Shown: positions 51,520 through 60,161 of the stretch, in pieces
Numbering within the stretch: the first letter of the stretch is position 1
Layout: every line of letters begins with the position of its first letter
Source: Emticicia aquatilis
Lineage (GTDB): Bacteria > Bacteroidota > Bacteroidia > Cytophagales > Spirosomataceae
Reading direction: 5' to 3'
Assembly: GCF_014644295.1 (NCBI RefSeq)
Contig: NZ_BMKK01000003.1
Span: 248,001-312,000, forward strand
Length of the DNA: 64,000 bases
Program-made: the position numbers and the translations under genes
Notes under the pieces: model-generated
The model's database searches: none
The model's input: only the letters and a program-made list of their open reading frames with translations
Told to the model about the DNA's origin: nothing

Positions 51520-53414
51520 TGGGCTTTAGCAATTAGATGATTATTGGTCGGTACAGTCAATATTACTGATGTGCCATGTTCGCTCGAATCAATTAATAAT
51601 TCACCTTTTAGGTATTCAGCACGGGCATAAAGATTCCGAATACCTTTGCCATCGTGGGTAGCATTGCCAAAACCTTTGCCGTTGTCTTCCACGATTAAGT
51701 TCAGAAAATCTGCATGATAAATCAATTGTATGGTAGCTTCCGTTGCTTCTGAGTGGCGTTGAATATTGTTTATGAGTTCGGTCAGAATCCTAAAAATGAC
51801 CAATTCGTCCGATTCTGAGAGTTTTTTAGGCTCACCAATCGTAATGAAATCAAATTGCGTTTTTTCTGAATTTATCTTTCTAATACTTTCATCAATCGTG
51901 CGGGAAAGAGCAATTTTATTAAAGTTTTTAGGCATTAAAGTGTGCGAAATCGTGCGGAGTTCTTCGGCTGCTTTATCTATTATGATTTGAGCATTTATCA
52001 ATTCTTTTGATTTTTTATCTCGCCCCAAAACCGACAAATAACCTTTTGCGGTAGCCAAAGTTGCACCAATATCATCGTGCAAATCTTGTGAAATTCGCTT
52101 TCTTTCTTCTTCCAGCGACTCAATGATTCGTTTCTGGCTTTCTTGCTTCGTATTTAAAATATTAAGTTCGAGGTTTTGGTTTTGCCTTTTATAGCTTTCA
52201 AAACGGTAAACCAAACCATACGAAAAAAAGAAAATATCAATAACTACCACAATTCCCATCACCACATAAGTTTCGATATCGAAAGGTAAATTAAAGCCGT
52301 TTGACTGACTTAAATTCAGTAAAGTGACGGTTGTGTAGCCCAAAAACTGAAAAAATAGTGCATAAGCATAGTATTTTACGAGTTTTTCTTTTTCGTTGCG
52401 TTTTTCGTAAAGACTCACAACTGTTAGTATGCACATTATCAATACAAAAATCGAAGTTGCCGTAGCCACGGCTTTATACATGTAAATTTCTTTGCCTTTT
52501 GGTTCAAAAAAATGAATGCTAATGGCTGTCAAAAGAGCAATCGTCAAAAAAACTTTGAAAGCGATAATCCACTTAAATACTTTACTATTTCTTCGAGTTT
52601 GGTGCAGAAAATACTGCATAAATGTGAGTTGGGCAATCATTGCTCCCCAAATGTAGAGATAAACGGGGTCGTAAATATTGAATTGCGGATAATCATGCCA
52701 GAGATATTGAAACCCCAAACCTGCATCCGAAAAAAGGTGCATCGTGATGCAATGTTGGTAAAGAATATACCAAAAATAAATCCAGTCTTTGATGATAATC
52801 AGCATCACGAGATTAACTACCAACAAAATCATAATAATACCGATATATATTCCCCAAACTACATATTCTTGTCTGTCGGTTTTCTTGAAATAATCATACT
52901 GAAAAAGTCGAATCGCAAATGATAAAATAGCATTTGGCTGATTGATATGTAGAAAATACTGGGTTTTTTGATTGGGTTCTAACCTCAGTAAAAACACATA
53001 ATTGTTGTTATAATAAGGTCTTTGTTCATACTTATAAATGTCTCCTGCAAAGCCTAAAGAACGAATTTCGTCATTTTTTACTTCAAAAAGCTCAATATGG
53101 TCGATGTTGGCGTACTCAATTTCGAGTATCAACTCTCGTTTTTGTGCAGCATTCACTTCAAAACTTAGCCAGTGTTTAGCCTTTGTATTATGACCAAAAT
53201 TTTGTCGATGAGTTGTACTTTCTGATAAAATAAACTTCTTGTTTTCGTACAATTTTATGGCTTGCAGAATATCAATATCGCCTTCGGGGTGTTCGAGATG
53301 AAAAATGAAGTCTTTGAGAGGAAGTTCGCTTGCAGCATTTATATCTAAAACTTTCTGCCCCATAGCCATATCAAAAACCAGCAGGAGCAGTAAGCAAGTA
53401 AAGTAGTTTTTCAT
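51516..53414 (-). CDS. 7TMR-DISM sensor kinase, canonical (HK3)
   Basis: 632 residues from ATG 53414 (MKNYFTCLLLLLVFDMAMGQ is a signal peptide); the longer frame from 53513 would run through the duplicated promoter. DISMED2-like domain (about 30-160), seven membrane helices and HisKA_3 with ISQDLHDDIGATLA. The phospho-His codon is at 52077-52079. The ATPase motifs ELINNIQRHS, EDNGKGFG and GKGIRNL are intact. First gene of the operon HK3-HK2-HK1-regulator. It is the only one of the three able to autophosphorylate by sequence. Confidence 0.88.
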   Translation of the reverse strand: MKNYFTCLLLLLVFDMAMGQKVLDINAASELPLKDFIFHLEHPEGDIDILQAIKLYENKKFILSESTTHRQNFGHNTKAKHWLSFEVNAAQKRELILEIEYANIDHIELFEVKNDEIRSLGFAGDIYKYEQRPYYNNNYVFLLRLEPNQKTQYFLHINQPNAILSFAIRLFQYDYFKKTDRQEYVVWGIYIGIIMILLVVNLVMLIIIKDWIYFWYILYQHCITMHLFSDAGLGFQYLWHDYPQFNIYDPVYLYIWGAMIAQLTFMQYFLHQTRRNSKVFKWIIAFKVFLTIALLTAISIHFFEPKGKEIYMYKAVATATSIFVLIMCILTVVSLYEKRNEKEKLVKYYAYALFFQFLGYTTVTLLNLSQSNGFNLPFDIETYVVMGIVVVIDIFFFSYGLVYRFESYKRQNQNLELNILNTKQESQKRIIESLEEERKRISQDLHDDIGATLATAKGYLSVLGRDKKSKELINAQIIIDKAAEELRTISHTLMPKNFNKIALSRTIDESIRKINSEKTQFDFITIGEPKKLSESDELVIFRILTELINNIQRHSEATEATIQLIYHADFLNLIVEDNGKGFGNATHDGKGIRNLYARAEYLKGELLIDSSEHGTSVILTVPTNNHLIAKAQ

Positions 53415-53723
53415 GGAGTAGGGTAAGAATTTGTCAAAAATAAGGAGATAATCTGAAAATACAAACAAGTTAGTATTGAAAAAGGGGTAGTGAATCTGCC
53501 AACTTTGCATCATCGAAAGGTCGTTAAGATTTGCAGTTTTTAAGCAGCGATTTCAACAAAATTCAAAAATACAAACAAGTTAGTATTGAAATCGGGGTAG
53601 CGAATCTGCCAACTTTGCATCATCGAAACAGTAGCCATCGAAATATTTACAATCAAAACTATTTTTTTAAAACAGCCACGAAAATTAAATTATTAACAAT
53701 AAAATAAAACAAAAAAAACAATC
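53415..53723 (+). promoter_or_regulatory. Duplicated promoter-operator, 309-bp gap
   Basis: A 63-bp unit occurs twice (53456-53518 and 53566-53628, a few mismatches): palindrome AATACAAACAAGTTAGTATT, GGGGTAG-GAATCTGCC, then CAACTTTGCATCATCG, which resembles a -7 box. The palindrome starts at 53457 and 53567; TTTG follows 47 bp later in each. Both point right towards the four small exported proteins. The first copy is only 43 bp from the HK3 start, so it may also act on HK3. Confidence 0.75.
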
Positions 53724-54161
53724 ATGAAAACTACAATTTTAAGTATCGTATTTTTATTAATTTCAGTTCTTACGTTTACTGCATCAGCTCAATCCGAAAT
53801 GCCAAGTTATGATAGCTCTACCGAGGTTCGCTTATCAAATGGCATGAACACTTTTGCTATACCAAATTCAAAATCAAGCCTTCGTGTCATTGTTAGAAAT
53901 GGCGATATCATTCAAGCCGTAGTACAAACCGAAGGTGGGAAAAGTATCAAAGCAGACCTCAATGAAACAGCAGGTCCAGAGGTTCGTAGCGACTGTGGTG
54001 AATGTGGGAAAAACAAATATATTGCCTTCACATGGAACGATGACAGCGGTAATGGTGGGTTTGGTTGCAAGGCGTGTAAAGGGAAAAAAGCACCAAATTC
54101 TTCATCAAATAATGAGCCTGAGTCTTTGACAATTTATTTAAAAAATGGCCCAAGAAATTAA
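53724..54161 (+). CDS. Small exported protein 1 of a four-gene family
   Basis: 145 residues: signal peptide (ILSIVFLLISVLTFTASAQ) then a beta-rich domain with VRLSNGMNTFAIPNSK, SLRVIVRNGDIIQAV. A Cys-rich part holds SDCGECGKN and GCKACKGKK, two CxxC pairs. A Ser/Asn-rich tail follows. It shares the x-x-G-x-N-T-x-x-x-x and (L/I)RxxxR pattern with the next three products. First gene behind the duplicated promoter. Function unknown; exported, possibly disulfide- or metal-stabilised. Confidence 0.7.
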   Translation: MKTTILSIVFLLISVLTFTASAQSEMPSYDSSTEVRLSNGMNTFAIPNSKSSLRVIVRNGDIIQAVVQTEGGKSIKADLNETAGPEVRSDCGECGKNKYIAFTWNDDSGNGGFGCKACKGKKAPNSSSNNEPESLTIYLKNGPRN

Positions 54162-54288
54162 TCATTTTGATAACGACTTTGAAAAGAATTAGCCCTGCGT
54201 GGTAGGTCTGACTCGTGAACTTGAACAAATTATCAATGTCGTTGTCAAACTTAATAAATAATTTTTAAAAGCAATTAAACAATCAGCC

Positions 54289-54687
54289 ATGAAAAACACA
54301 GTAATAACTTTCGTATTTGTACTTGCTACGGCATTTGCAATAAATGTTGCAGCACAAGATGCTCCAAGTGCTTCACAGCAAACCATATACCTTCGAGAGG
54401 GCATGAATACAGTAGTATTTAACCAATTTGGCACACTTAGATTTTTGTGTCGTAACCAAGAAGTCAGCAATGTAACATTGCAAGACGAAACAGGAATGCA
54501 ACTTAGGTCTAAAAGAGCCGAAGCTTCAGGAGATTCCCGTGAGTTTGATTGCAAAGGGAATATAATTTATTTTAAGAATGAAGAGAAAGGAATCAACGTT
54601 TATTTCTGTCATTCGGATATTACAAATGAAGGCAATAGCTCAGGGAAAGTCCAAAATCGAAGAGTAGAAGTTAAACTTTCAAAATGA
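54289..54687 (+). CDS. Small exported protein 2 of the family
   Basis: 132 residues: signal peptide (VITFVFVLATAFAINVAAQ), then IYLREGMNTVVFNQFGTLRF, CRNQEVSNVTLQDETG as in proteins 1 and 3. Cys are single (FLCRN, EFDCKG, YFCHSD) rather than paired. No DUF-type name known. The 127-bp gap before it has no promoter motif I can support, so it is probably in the same transcript. Confidence 0.7.
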   Translation: MKNTVITFVFVLATAFAINVAAQDAPSASQQTIYLREGMNTVVFNQFGTLRFLCRNQEVSNVTLQDETGMQLRSKRAEASGDSREFDCKGNIIYFKNEEKGINVYFCHSDITNEGNSSGKVQNRRVEVKLSK

Positions 54688-54725
54688 TTTTATTTTAAAC
54701 AAATTTTTCAAACAAAAAACAAGCC

Positions 54726-55157
54726 ATGAAAAAAACAATCGTAGTATTCGCCCTTTTATTAGTAGCCTTCGTAGGCAAAGTTTCAGCACAAAGATATGAG
54801 TTGGAAAATGTTTTGATAAGTTCCGTCAAAATGACCGAAGGAACTAACACAGTTCAGATTCCCAACGGAAGAGGAACAATCAGATTTGTAAAGCGAGGAG
54901 AAACTTTCTCAAATGTAATTTTCCAAGATGCCGCAGGTAAAATTGAGCGACTAAGCCCAAGTGATGGCTCGGTCGAAGGAGCTCCAACAATTCCTTGTAA
55001 ATGTCCAGTGCCAGATGCGTGTTTCGGAACAGCCAACAAAAATATTGGAATGTGTATGTGCAAACCTTGCGATTTGTCGAATGGTCAAAATGAATGGAAT
55101 ATCGGGCTTTTATTGCCAGCCGTTCAGAAAGTAAGAGAAGCAGCATCAAGATTATAA
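54726..55157 (+). CDS. Small exported protein 3, with DUF1559-like C-terminal motif
   Basis: 143 residues: signal peptide ending at VGKVSAQ, family core MTEGTNTVQIPNGRGTIRF and SNVIFQDAAGK, then Cys-rich PCKCPVPDACFG and CMCKPCDLSN. The protein ends IGLLLPAVQKVREAASRL, nearly identical to the conserved start of planctomycete DUF1559 pilin-like proteins. Such a motif at the very C-terminus is odd. The next gene carries the adjoining part of that motif. Confidence 0.7.
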   Translation: MKKTIVVFALLLVAFVGKVSAQRYELENVLISSVKMTEGTNTVQIPNGRGTIRFVKRGETFSNVIFQDAAGKIERLSPSDGSVEGAPTIPCKCPVPDACFGTANKNIGMCMCKPCDLSNGQNEWNIGLLLPAVQKVREAASRL

Positions 55158-55214
55158 ACTATTCATTATCAATTCTTTAAAAAAAGTGGCGATTGTATCG
55201 TCTAATAAAATATC

Positions 55215-55625
55215 ATGAAAACTAAATTTTTTGTAGCCGTAATTATCTTTATTTCAAGTTTTAGTACAGCCGTTTTTGCACAAACCTCACGTGAAAATAC
55301 AGTAGAAAAAAACGTAAGATTGGTAGAAGGAAATAATACCATAGATTTTGGAAGAGCAGGAACGCTTTTTATTACCAGAAGAGGTGGAAAAACAGTAGCG
55401 ATTAGAATGAAATGCCAGAATAATCTCAAACAATTAGCATTAGGCAACCACGATGGTAGCACCAACGGTGGCTTAGATTGTGAGTGCGGCATCAAAGTTA
55501 TCACCGAAGGATGGGCCGAATGTATTCCTTGTCCTGCCCCTGGGCTTCCATTTATTCCATCGGGAGATTTAACCCGAATCGTTTGGAAATTGGATGATAA
55601 TAATAGTCCAAATACTGGAAATTGA
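55215..55625 (+). CDS. Small exported protein 4, with DUF1559-like inner motif
   Basis: 136 residues: signal peptide ending at TAVFAQ, family core LVEGNNTIDFGRAGTLFI, then RMKCQNNLKQLALGNHDG (about 64-81). That piece matches the second part of the DUF1559 start (CQNNLKQ-x-x-L-x-x-HN). Cys-rich CECG and ECIPCPAPG follow. Terminator directly after. Function unknown. Confidence 0.7.
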   Translation: MKTKFFVAVIIFISSFSTAVFAQTSRENTVEKNVRLVEGNNTIDFGRAGTLFITRRGGKTVAIRMKCQNNLKQLALGNHDGSTNGGLDCECGIKVITEGWAECIPCPAPGLPFIPSGDLTRIVWKLDDNNSPNTGN

Positions 55626-55650
55626 AATATCATTTTTTCATAGTAATTAT

Positions 55651-55687
55651 AAAACCAGCCATCTTTAAAGGTGGCTGGTTTTGTTTT
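55651..55687 (+). terminator. Rho-independent terminator
   Basis: AAAACCAGCCA and TGGCTGGTTTT stem with a short loop, followed by GTTTT, after the fourth small exported protein gene. Confidence 0.85.
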
Positions 55688-55716
55688 AAATGACTAATAG
55701 CCAAATAATTACGCAA

Positions 55717-55768
55717 AAATACAAACAAGTTTGTATTGAACTGAGGCATCAAAAAAGTGCAAATTTGT
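55717..55768 (+). promoter_or_regulatory. Operator and -7 box before the barrel-like protein
   Basis: Palindrome AATACAAACAAGTTTGTATT starts (with a leading A) at 55717; a TTTG (CAAATTTGTATCATC) starts at 55764, 47 bp away. That distance equals that of both copies upstream of the small exported protein genes, and both share the ATCATC after TTTG. Confidence 0.75.
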
Positions 55769-55795
55769 ATCATCAATCTGATACAGATTTTAGCC

Positions 55796-57493
55796 ATGAA
55801 AACTATCTTATTTATCGTTATTTTAACGTCAAATTTTACTTCAATCCTTGCCAATGATTCTACCCAAACAAAGGCAGATTCTATAAAAATACCTGCACCA
55901 AAACTAAGCATTACGGGCGATTGGAGTATATCGACGGGTTATTACAAAATGAATGGTCTGGATTCACCTCGTGGACAATTTAATCCGTGGGGAATAAATG
56001 GTAAGCTCAGTATCAAGACCAGCAATGGTTGGTTTGTGCCTATTACGATGGTTTATAGTAGCCAAAATAACCGCTTTCGACAACCTTATAATCAAGCAGG
56101 GGCAAGTCCTTTGTATAAAAACTGGTTGGTGCTGCACGGCGGTTATCGAAATGTATATTTTTCACCTTTTACATTGGCTGGGCATACTTTTCTCGGAACA
56201 GGCATCGAACTCAATCCAAAAAAACTCAGATTTGGCTTTATTTATGGAAAATTCAATCGTGCGATTGAAAATAATTTTGCCGAACCAGACCGAATTCCTT
56301 TTTTCAAACGCACAGGTTTCGCTTCCAGAATTGGGGTTGGTACAAAAACAAATTACCTTGATTTGATAGTTTTAAAAGTAGCCGATGATGTAAATTCTAT
56401 CAGCTTACCAGCTGATTATCAATACACTAAGCCTGCCGAAAACTTGGCGTTTGGTATAAGTTCAAGGCTGAAAATTAAAAAGAAATTTATGTTTGAGTTA
56501 GATGGTTCGGTGAGTGCCTACACACGAGATAGTCGCACCGAAGCCATCGCCGAATTTATTAGCATCAAGTTTTATGATGTCATCAAAAAAGTGTTTATTC
56601 CACGGGTTTCAACGCAACTTTCGACGGCCTTTCAATCATCAATTGCTTATAAATCAAAGTTTTTTAATACCAAAATTCAGTATAAACGCATTGAGCCAGA
56701 ATTCAAGACAATGGGTGCGTATTATTTTCAGAATGATATTGAAAGCTATACTTTTAATCCAAATGTGAATTTGTTTAAAAGCAAGTTGAAACTCAATACG
56801 AGTATTGGTTTGCAGCACGATAATCTGTTGAATCAGAAAAAAACACAGACAAATCGACTTATTGGTTCGGCGGCGGTTGTGTATGCTCCAAATGAAAGTT
56901 TCTCGACAGATTTTTCGTATTCTAACTACGGAATTACACAAAAAGCGGGTTATTTACCCATTATCGACACACTCCGAATTGCCCAAAATAATAAAACTCT
57001 TTCTCTCAATTCGATTTATATGCGTATCGGTGAAAGCAATATGCAGACTTTTATGGTTTCGGCAATTTATCAAGAATTACAAGATTTGAACAGCAGAACT
57101 GCTCTTTTCAACGAAAATCAAAACTGGAATTATAATGCCAGTTATTCTTATCAAAACCTTCTTTCAAACTTCGACTTTAGTCTAAATTATTCCTATACAC
57201 TCACCAAATCGGCTGATATTGAAAGTGTTTTTCATGGTCCAACCGCCAGTTTTAATAAACGTTTTTTGAAAGAAAATAACTTAGTTCTTTCTTCAAATGT
57301 AGGATTTATGTTTAGTCAACAAAAAATCTACGAATTCAATGATAATGGCAGTGTTATAAACGCTTCGGCAAATGCCTCTTATACATTTCTAAAAAAACAT
57401 ACTTTGTCGCTCAATTGGAGTTTGATACAAAATAAAGGTCAACAAGCATTCTCCGAAAACAGAGGTGCAATCGAATATCAACTAAATTTCTAA
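55796..57493 (+). CDS. Outer-membrane barrel-like protein
   Basis: 565 residues from ATG 55796, which starts the signal peptide (MKTILFIVILTSNFTSILAN); 55757 is upstream of the TTTG box region and less likely. The rest is a long run of aromatic, alternating strands (LSITGDWSISTGYYKMNG, FYDVIKKVFIPRVS, NYNASYSYQNLLS) ending in a strand with aromatic last residue (EYQLNF), typical of outer membrane barrels. No family name. Regulated by the shared palindrome. Confidence 0.75.
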   Translation: MKTILFIVILTSNFTSILANDSTQTKADSIKIPAPKLSITGDWSISTGYYKMNGLDSPRGQFNPWGINGKLSIKTSNGWFVPITMVYSSQNNRFRQPYNQAGASPLYKNWLVLHGGYRNVYFSPFTLAGHTFLGTGIELNPKKLRFGFIYGKFNRAIENNFAEPDRIPFFKRTGFASRIGVGTKTNYLDLIVLKVADDVNSISLPADYQYTKPAENLAFGISSRLKIKKKFMFELDGSVSAYTRDSRTEAIAEFISIKFYDVIKKVFIPRVSTQLSTAFQSSIAYKSKFFNTKIQYKRIEPEFKTMGAYYFQNDIESYTFNPNVNLFKSKLKLNTSIGLQHDNLLNQKKTQTNRLIGSAAVVYAPNESFSTDFSYSNYGITQKAGYLPIIDTLRIAQNNKTLSLNSIYMRIGESNMQTFMVSAIYQELQDLNSRTALFNENQNWNYNASYSYQNLLSNFDFSLNYSYTLTKSADIESVFHGPTASFNKRFLKENNLVLSSNVGFMFSQQKIYEFNDNGSVINASANASYTFLKKHTLSLNWSLIQNKGQQAFSENRGAIEYQLNF

Positions 57494-57497
57494 AGTC

Positions 57498-58343
57498 ATG
57501 AAAAAATATATCTTACTAATAATCAGTGTTTTAAGTTTAAGTTTTACTTTCGCTCAGCAAGTTTCGGTCAATGTATCGGTTGCTCCGCCATACACGCCTT
57601 ATTTACTTGATTATTTGTTTTCCACAGGAAAAATCACCCTTCAAGTTAAAAATAATACTCGCCAGATTCTGCAAATAAAACTGCTTGGAAGTATCACGGG
57701 CGATAACGGACTTTGGGTAAAAACAAAACCTAATTTTCAACCAACAAAGCCTATTATTTTAAATCCAAATGAGATAAAAATCTTTAAAAATTGGCAAGAA
57801 CTACAAGGCTTTTTTGATGGGAATAATGTAGAATACTCCGAAATAAATCCAGAAGTTATCGCTCGAAACGGATTTCCCGAAGGAACTTATAATATCTGTT
57901 TGAGAGCTTTAGATTTTACGACTAATACAGTTTTATCTTTTGAAGAACCCTTGGGTTGTAGCAATCCTATCAGTATTCGATACGTCGAGCCGCCAGTTAT
58001 TATTTTTCCCAAAGATGAAGATATTGTGAATATCGGTAATCGCCAGCCCATTATGTTCAATTGGTCGAATATAATTGGTTTGACAAAAGGTATTAGTTTT
58101 TCTTTCAAATTGGTAGAATTACCCAACGATGAAGTAAGCCCAAATGCTTACGTAGAAGCCGTTTCGATTCCGATTTATGAACAAAAAAATATTCGTTCGA
58201 CAACATTAATTTATGGAAATAATATGCCAATATTGAAGCTAAATACCAAATATGCGGTCAGAATAACGGCTATTGATATTGATAAAAAAGTATCATTTCT
58301 AAACGATGGTCATAGTTTTGTAACAACATTTACCTGTAAATAA
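57498..58343 (+). CDS. Secreted protein, TANFOR-like
   Basis: 281 residues: signal peptide (ILLIISVLSLSFTFAQ) then VSVNVSVAPPYTPYLLDYL, a pattern of TANFOR-type proteins of Bacteroidota. Beta-rich with YNICLRALDF and PVIIFPKDEDIVNIGNRQPI in the C-terminal Ig-like half. Four bases after the barrel-like gene, so probably co-expressed. The TANFOR assignment is from memory of the VSV-x-x-x-PPY pattern. Confidence 0.65.
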   Translation: MKKYILLIISVLSLSFTFAQQVSVNVSVAPPYTPYLLDYLFSTGKITLQVKNNTRQILQIKLLGSITGDNGLWVKTKPNFQPTKPIILNPNEIKIFKNWQELQGFFDGNNVEYSEINPEVIARNGFPEGTYNICLRALDFTTNTVLSFEEPLGCSNPISIRYVEPPVIIFPKDEDIVNIGNRQPIMFNWSNIIGLTKGISFSFKLVELPNDEVSPNAYVEAVSIPIYEQKNIRSTTLIYGNNMPILKLNTKYAVRITAIDIDKKVSFLNDGHSFVTTFTCK

Positions 58344-58355
58344 CCAATCAAACCC

Positions 58356-58907
58356 ATGAAAAAACTATCTAATTTCTTTTACACCCGAGCCAGTGGTTAC
58401 CTTGTTTTAGGTTTTTTAGCCTTACAATTTACTTTTTCGGGGGCAATTCTGCCCTATTTTCAAAAACAATTCGACCCTGAACTAAATCGAGGTTTGATGG
58501 ATTTAAGTTTTGGTTTTACTCCCGACAAAGGTTATAGTATTATTGAATCGTATGGCGAGAAAGGCCGAGAAATTTATCTCTTTGTCGAATCCTTCGTTGA
58601 TGTCATTTATCCGATTATCTACACGCTTTCGTTTATCATGCTGGTTAGCTTTTTGTTCAAGAAAAACCAATGGCAAATGCAACGTTTTTCGGTAATCAAT
58701 GTCATTCCGATTGGCGGTTTAATCTTTGATTTGTGTGAAAACTATGGAATTGTGCAAATGCTTCGAGCCTTTCCCGAAAAAGTTGAATTTTGGGCAACAT
58801 TTGCTTCTAATTCAGGTTTAATTAAATGGATTTTTGCAGGAATAACCGTTTTGATGGTTTTGTGTGGTTTGGTAGGCTGGGCGATAAAGGCTTTAAAAAA
58901 TAGATAA
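58356..58907 (+). CDS. Four-span membrane protein
   Basis: 183 residues with hydrophobic segments at about 14-34, 77-99, 110-130 and 155-178. Between spans 1 and 2 lies a 40-residue periplasmic loop (FDPELNRGLMDLSFGFTP). No family recognised by name. Twelve bases after the TANFOR-like gene; may be co-transcribed. Confidence 0.65.
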   Translation: MKKLSNFFYTRASGYLVLGFLALQFTFSGAILPYFQKQFDPELNRGLMDLSFGFTPDKGYSIIESYGEKGREIYLFVESFVDVIYPIIYTLSFIMLVSFLFKKNQWQMQRFSVINVIPIGGLIFDLCENYGIVQMLRAFPEKVEFWATFASNSGLIKWIFAGITVLMVLCGLVGWAIKALKNR

Positions 58908-58920
58908 CACTTTGTTGCAG

Positions 58921-58953
58921 AAGGTCGGCAAGGCTCAAAGCCTTGCCGACCTT
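58921..58953. repeat. Perfect 15-bp hairpin
   Basis: AAGGTCGGCAAGGCT (58921-58935) and its exact complement (58939-58953) around CAA. No U-run. It resembles a REP-like dispersed element but can stop transcription. Confidence 0.7.
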
Positions 58954-58986
58954 GAAAATAAGACTCAACCTTAAATTCTAAAAAAT

Positions 58987-59691
58987 ATGAAAACAACGAT
59001 TTTTGCTTCATTCTTTATATTGACAATGGCTATTCAAAGCTTTGCTGGCACGTTGCGTGGAGCGTGGGAAATGCAGCCAGAAAGCAGTGTTTCTAACGAA
59101 AGAGCGGTGATGATTGCCTCCGAAAATTATCTTTCGATTGCCATTTTTGAGAAAAATACGTACATCCGAACTTACGGCGGTACTTACGAAATTAATGATG
59201 CTGGTCTTATACTGACACTCGAATTTAATGATAAAAATCCTGAGAGTGTAGGCACGAAAATCACCTATAAGTTTAGAAGAAAAGATAACGAGTTTATGAT
59301 TGAAAATCAAGCAAAAACAACTTGGAAACGCATTGATGAAGGAAAAGATGCTTTGTCGGGCAATTGGCGAATCTCGGCACGGGTTGGGCAAGATGGACAA
59401 ATGACTGAAATGAAGCGTACAGCTCGGAAAACCTTAAAAATATGTTCGGGAACACGGTTCCAATGGTTTGCGATTAACCCCGAAACCAAGGAGTTTTTCG
59501 GTACAGGCGGAGGTTCATACACCCTCAAAGATGGTAAATATACTGAAACCCTCGAATTTTTCTCAAGAGATAATAGCAGGGTAGGAGCGTCGCTCACGTT
59601 TGATGCAAAAGTGGAAGGAGATAAATGGCAACATTCGGGTAAAAGCTCAAAAGGCGACCCTGTCAATGAAATTTGGGGAAAAGAGAAATAG
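58987..59691 (+). CDS. Secreted lipocalin-like protein
   Basis: 234 residues: signal peptide (TIFASFFILTMAIQSFAG) and two similar beta halves, each with a GxW start (LRGAWEMQ; LSGNWRIS) and a later GG-x-Y strand (TYGGTYEIND; GGGSYTLKD). This suggests a duplicated lipocalin-like or membrane-associated beta domain. Ligand unknown. The gene ends just before the convergent GlcG/HbpS-like gene. Confidence 0.65.
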   Translation: MKTTIFASFFILTMAIQSFAGTLRGAWEMQPESSVSNERAVMIASENYLSIAIFEKNTYIRTYGGTYEINDAGLILTLEFNDKNPESVGTKITYKFRRKDNEFMIENQAKTTWKRIDEGKDALSGNWRISARVGQDGQMTEMKRTARKTLKICSGTRFQWFAINPETKEFFGTGGGSYTLKDGKYTETLEFFSRDNSRVGASLTFDAKVEGDKWQHSGKSSKGDPVNEIWGKEK

Positions 59692-59707
59692 CTTTTCCCC
59701 TTCATAT

Positions 59708-60160
59708 TTAGATTTGTTGTAAAGCTGCTTCTGCGGCTTTTTTTACGATTGCCAAGTCGGTTGCACCTTTAAAACCACTAAAACCGCACGAAATAGTCGT
59801 TTCGTCATCTAACTGAATCGGTTGGCCACCTTCCCAGCCCATGAGTTCGGGCAGTGGAATACCAAAATCTCGGTAATTGAGTTTATCGGTAAAAATTAAA
59901 CGCTCAAATTCGCCAGTTTTATAGCCAGTTATCCAAACTTGCGATGCTTTTCGGTAGGCCACATCGTAGTAGCGTCGGCCTTTTAGTTTATCATCACCCC
60001 AAATTTTGCCGTAAACATTGCCTTCGTCGTCAATGATACAAACTGCTACATTTCCTTCACAAATCCCCCAATCGGGTTCGCTATTTTGGTACGTAGGCAC
60101 TTCGATTGAGATATTTTCGAGTATTTGATGAATAATTTGTTGGCGTTTTTGAGGTGTCAT
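59708..60160 (-). CDS. GlcG/HbpS-like protein (DUF336)
   Basis: 150 residues. EGNVAVCIIDDEGNVYGKIW, AYRKASQVW and KKAAEAALQQI match the short alpha/beta heme-associated GlcG/HbpS family. Known members bind heme or sense redox; the exact role in Bacteroidota is unclear. No signal peptide. Two bases after the preceding membrane protein gene. Confidence 0.75.
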   Translation of the reverse strand: MTPQKRQQIIHQILENISIEVPTYQNSEPDWGICEGNVAVCIIDDEGNVYGKIWGDDKLKGRRYYDVAYRKASQVWITGYKTGEFERLIFTDKLNYRDFGIPLPELMGWEGGQPIQLDDETTISCGFSGFKGATDLAIVKKAAEAALQQI

Positions 60161-60161
60161 T

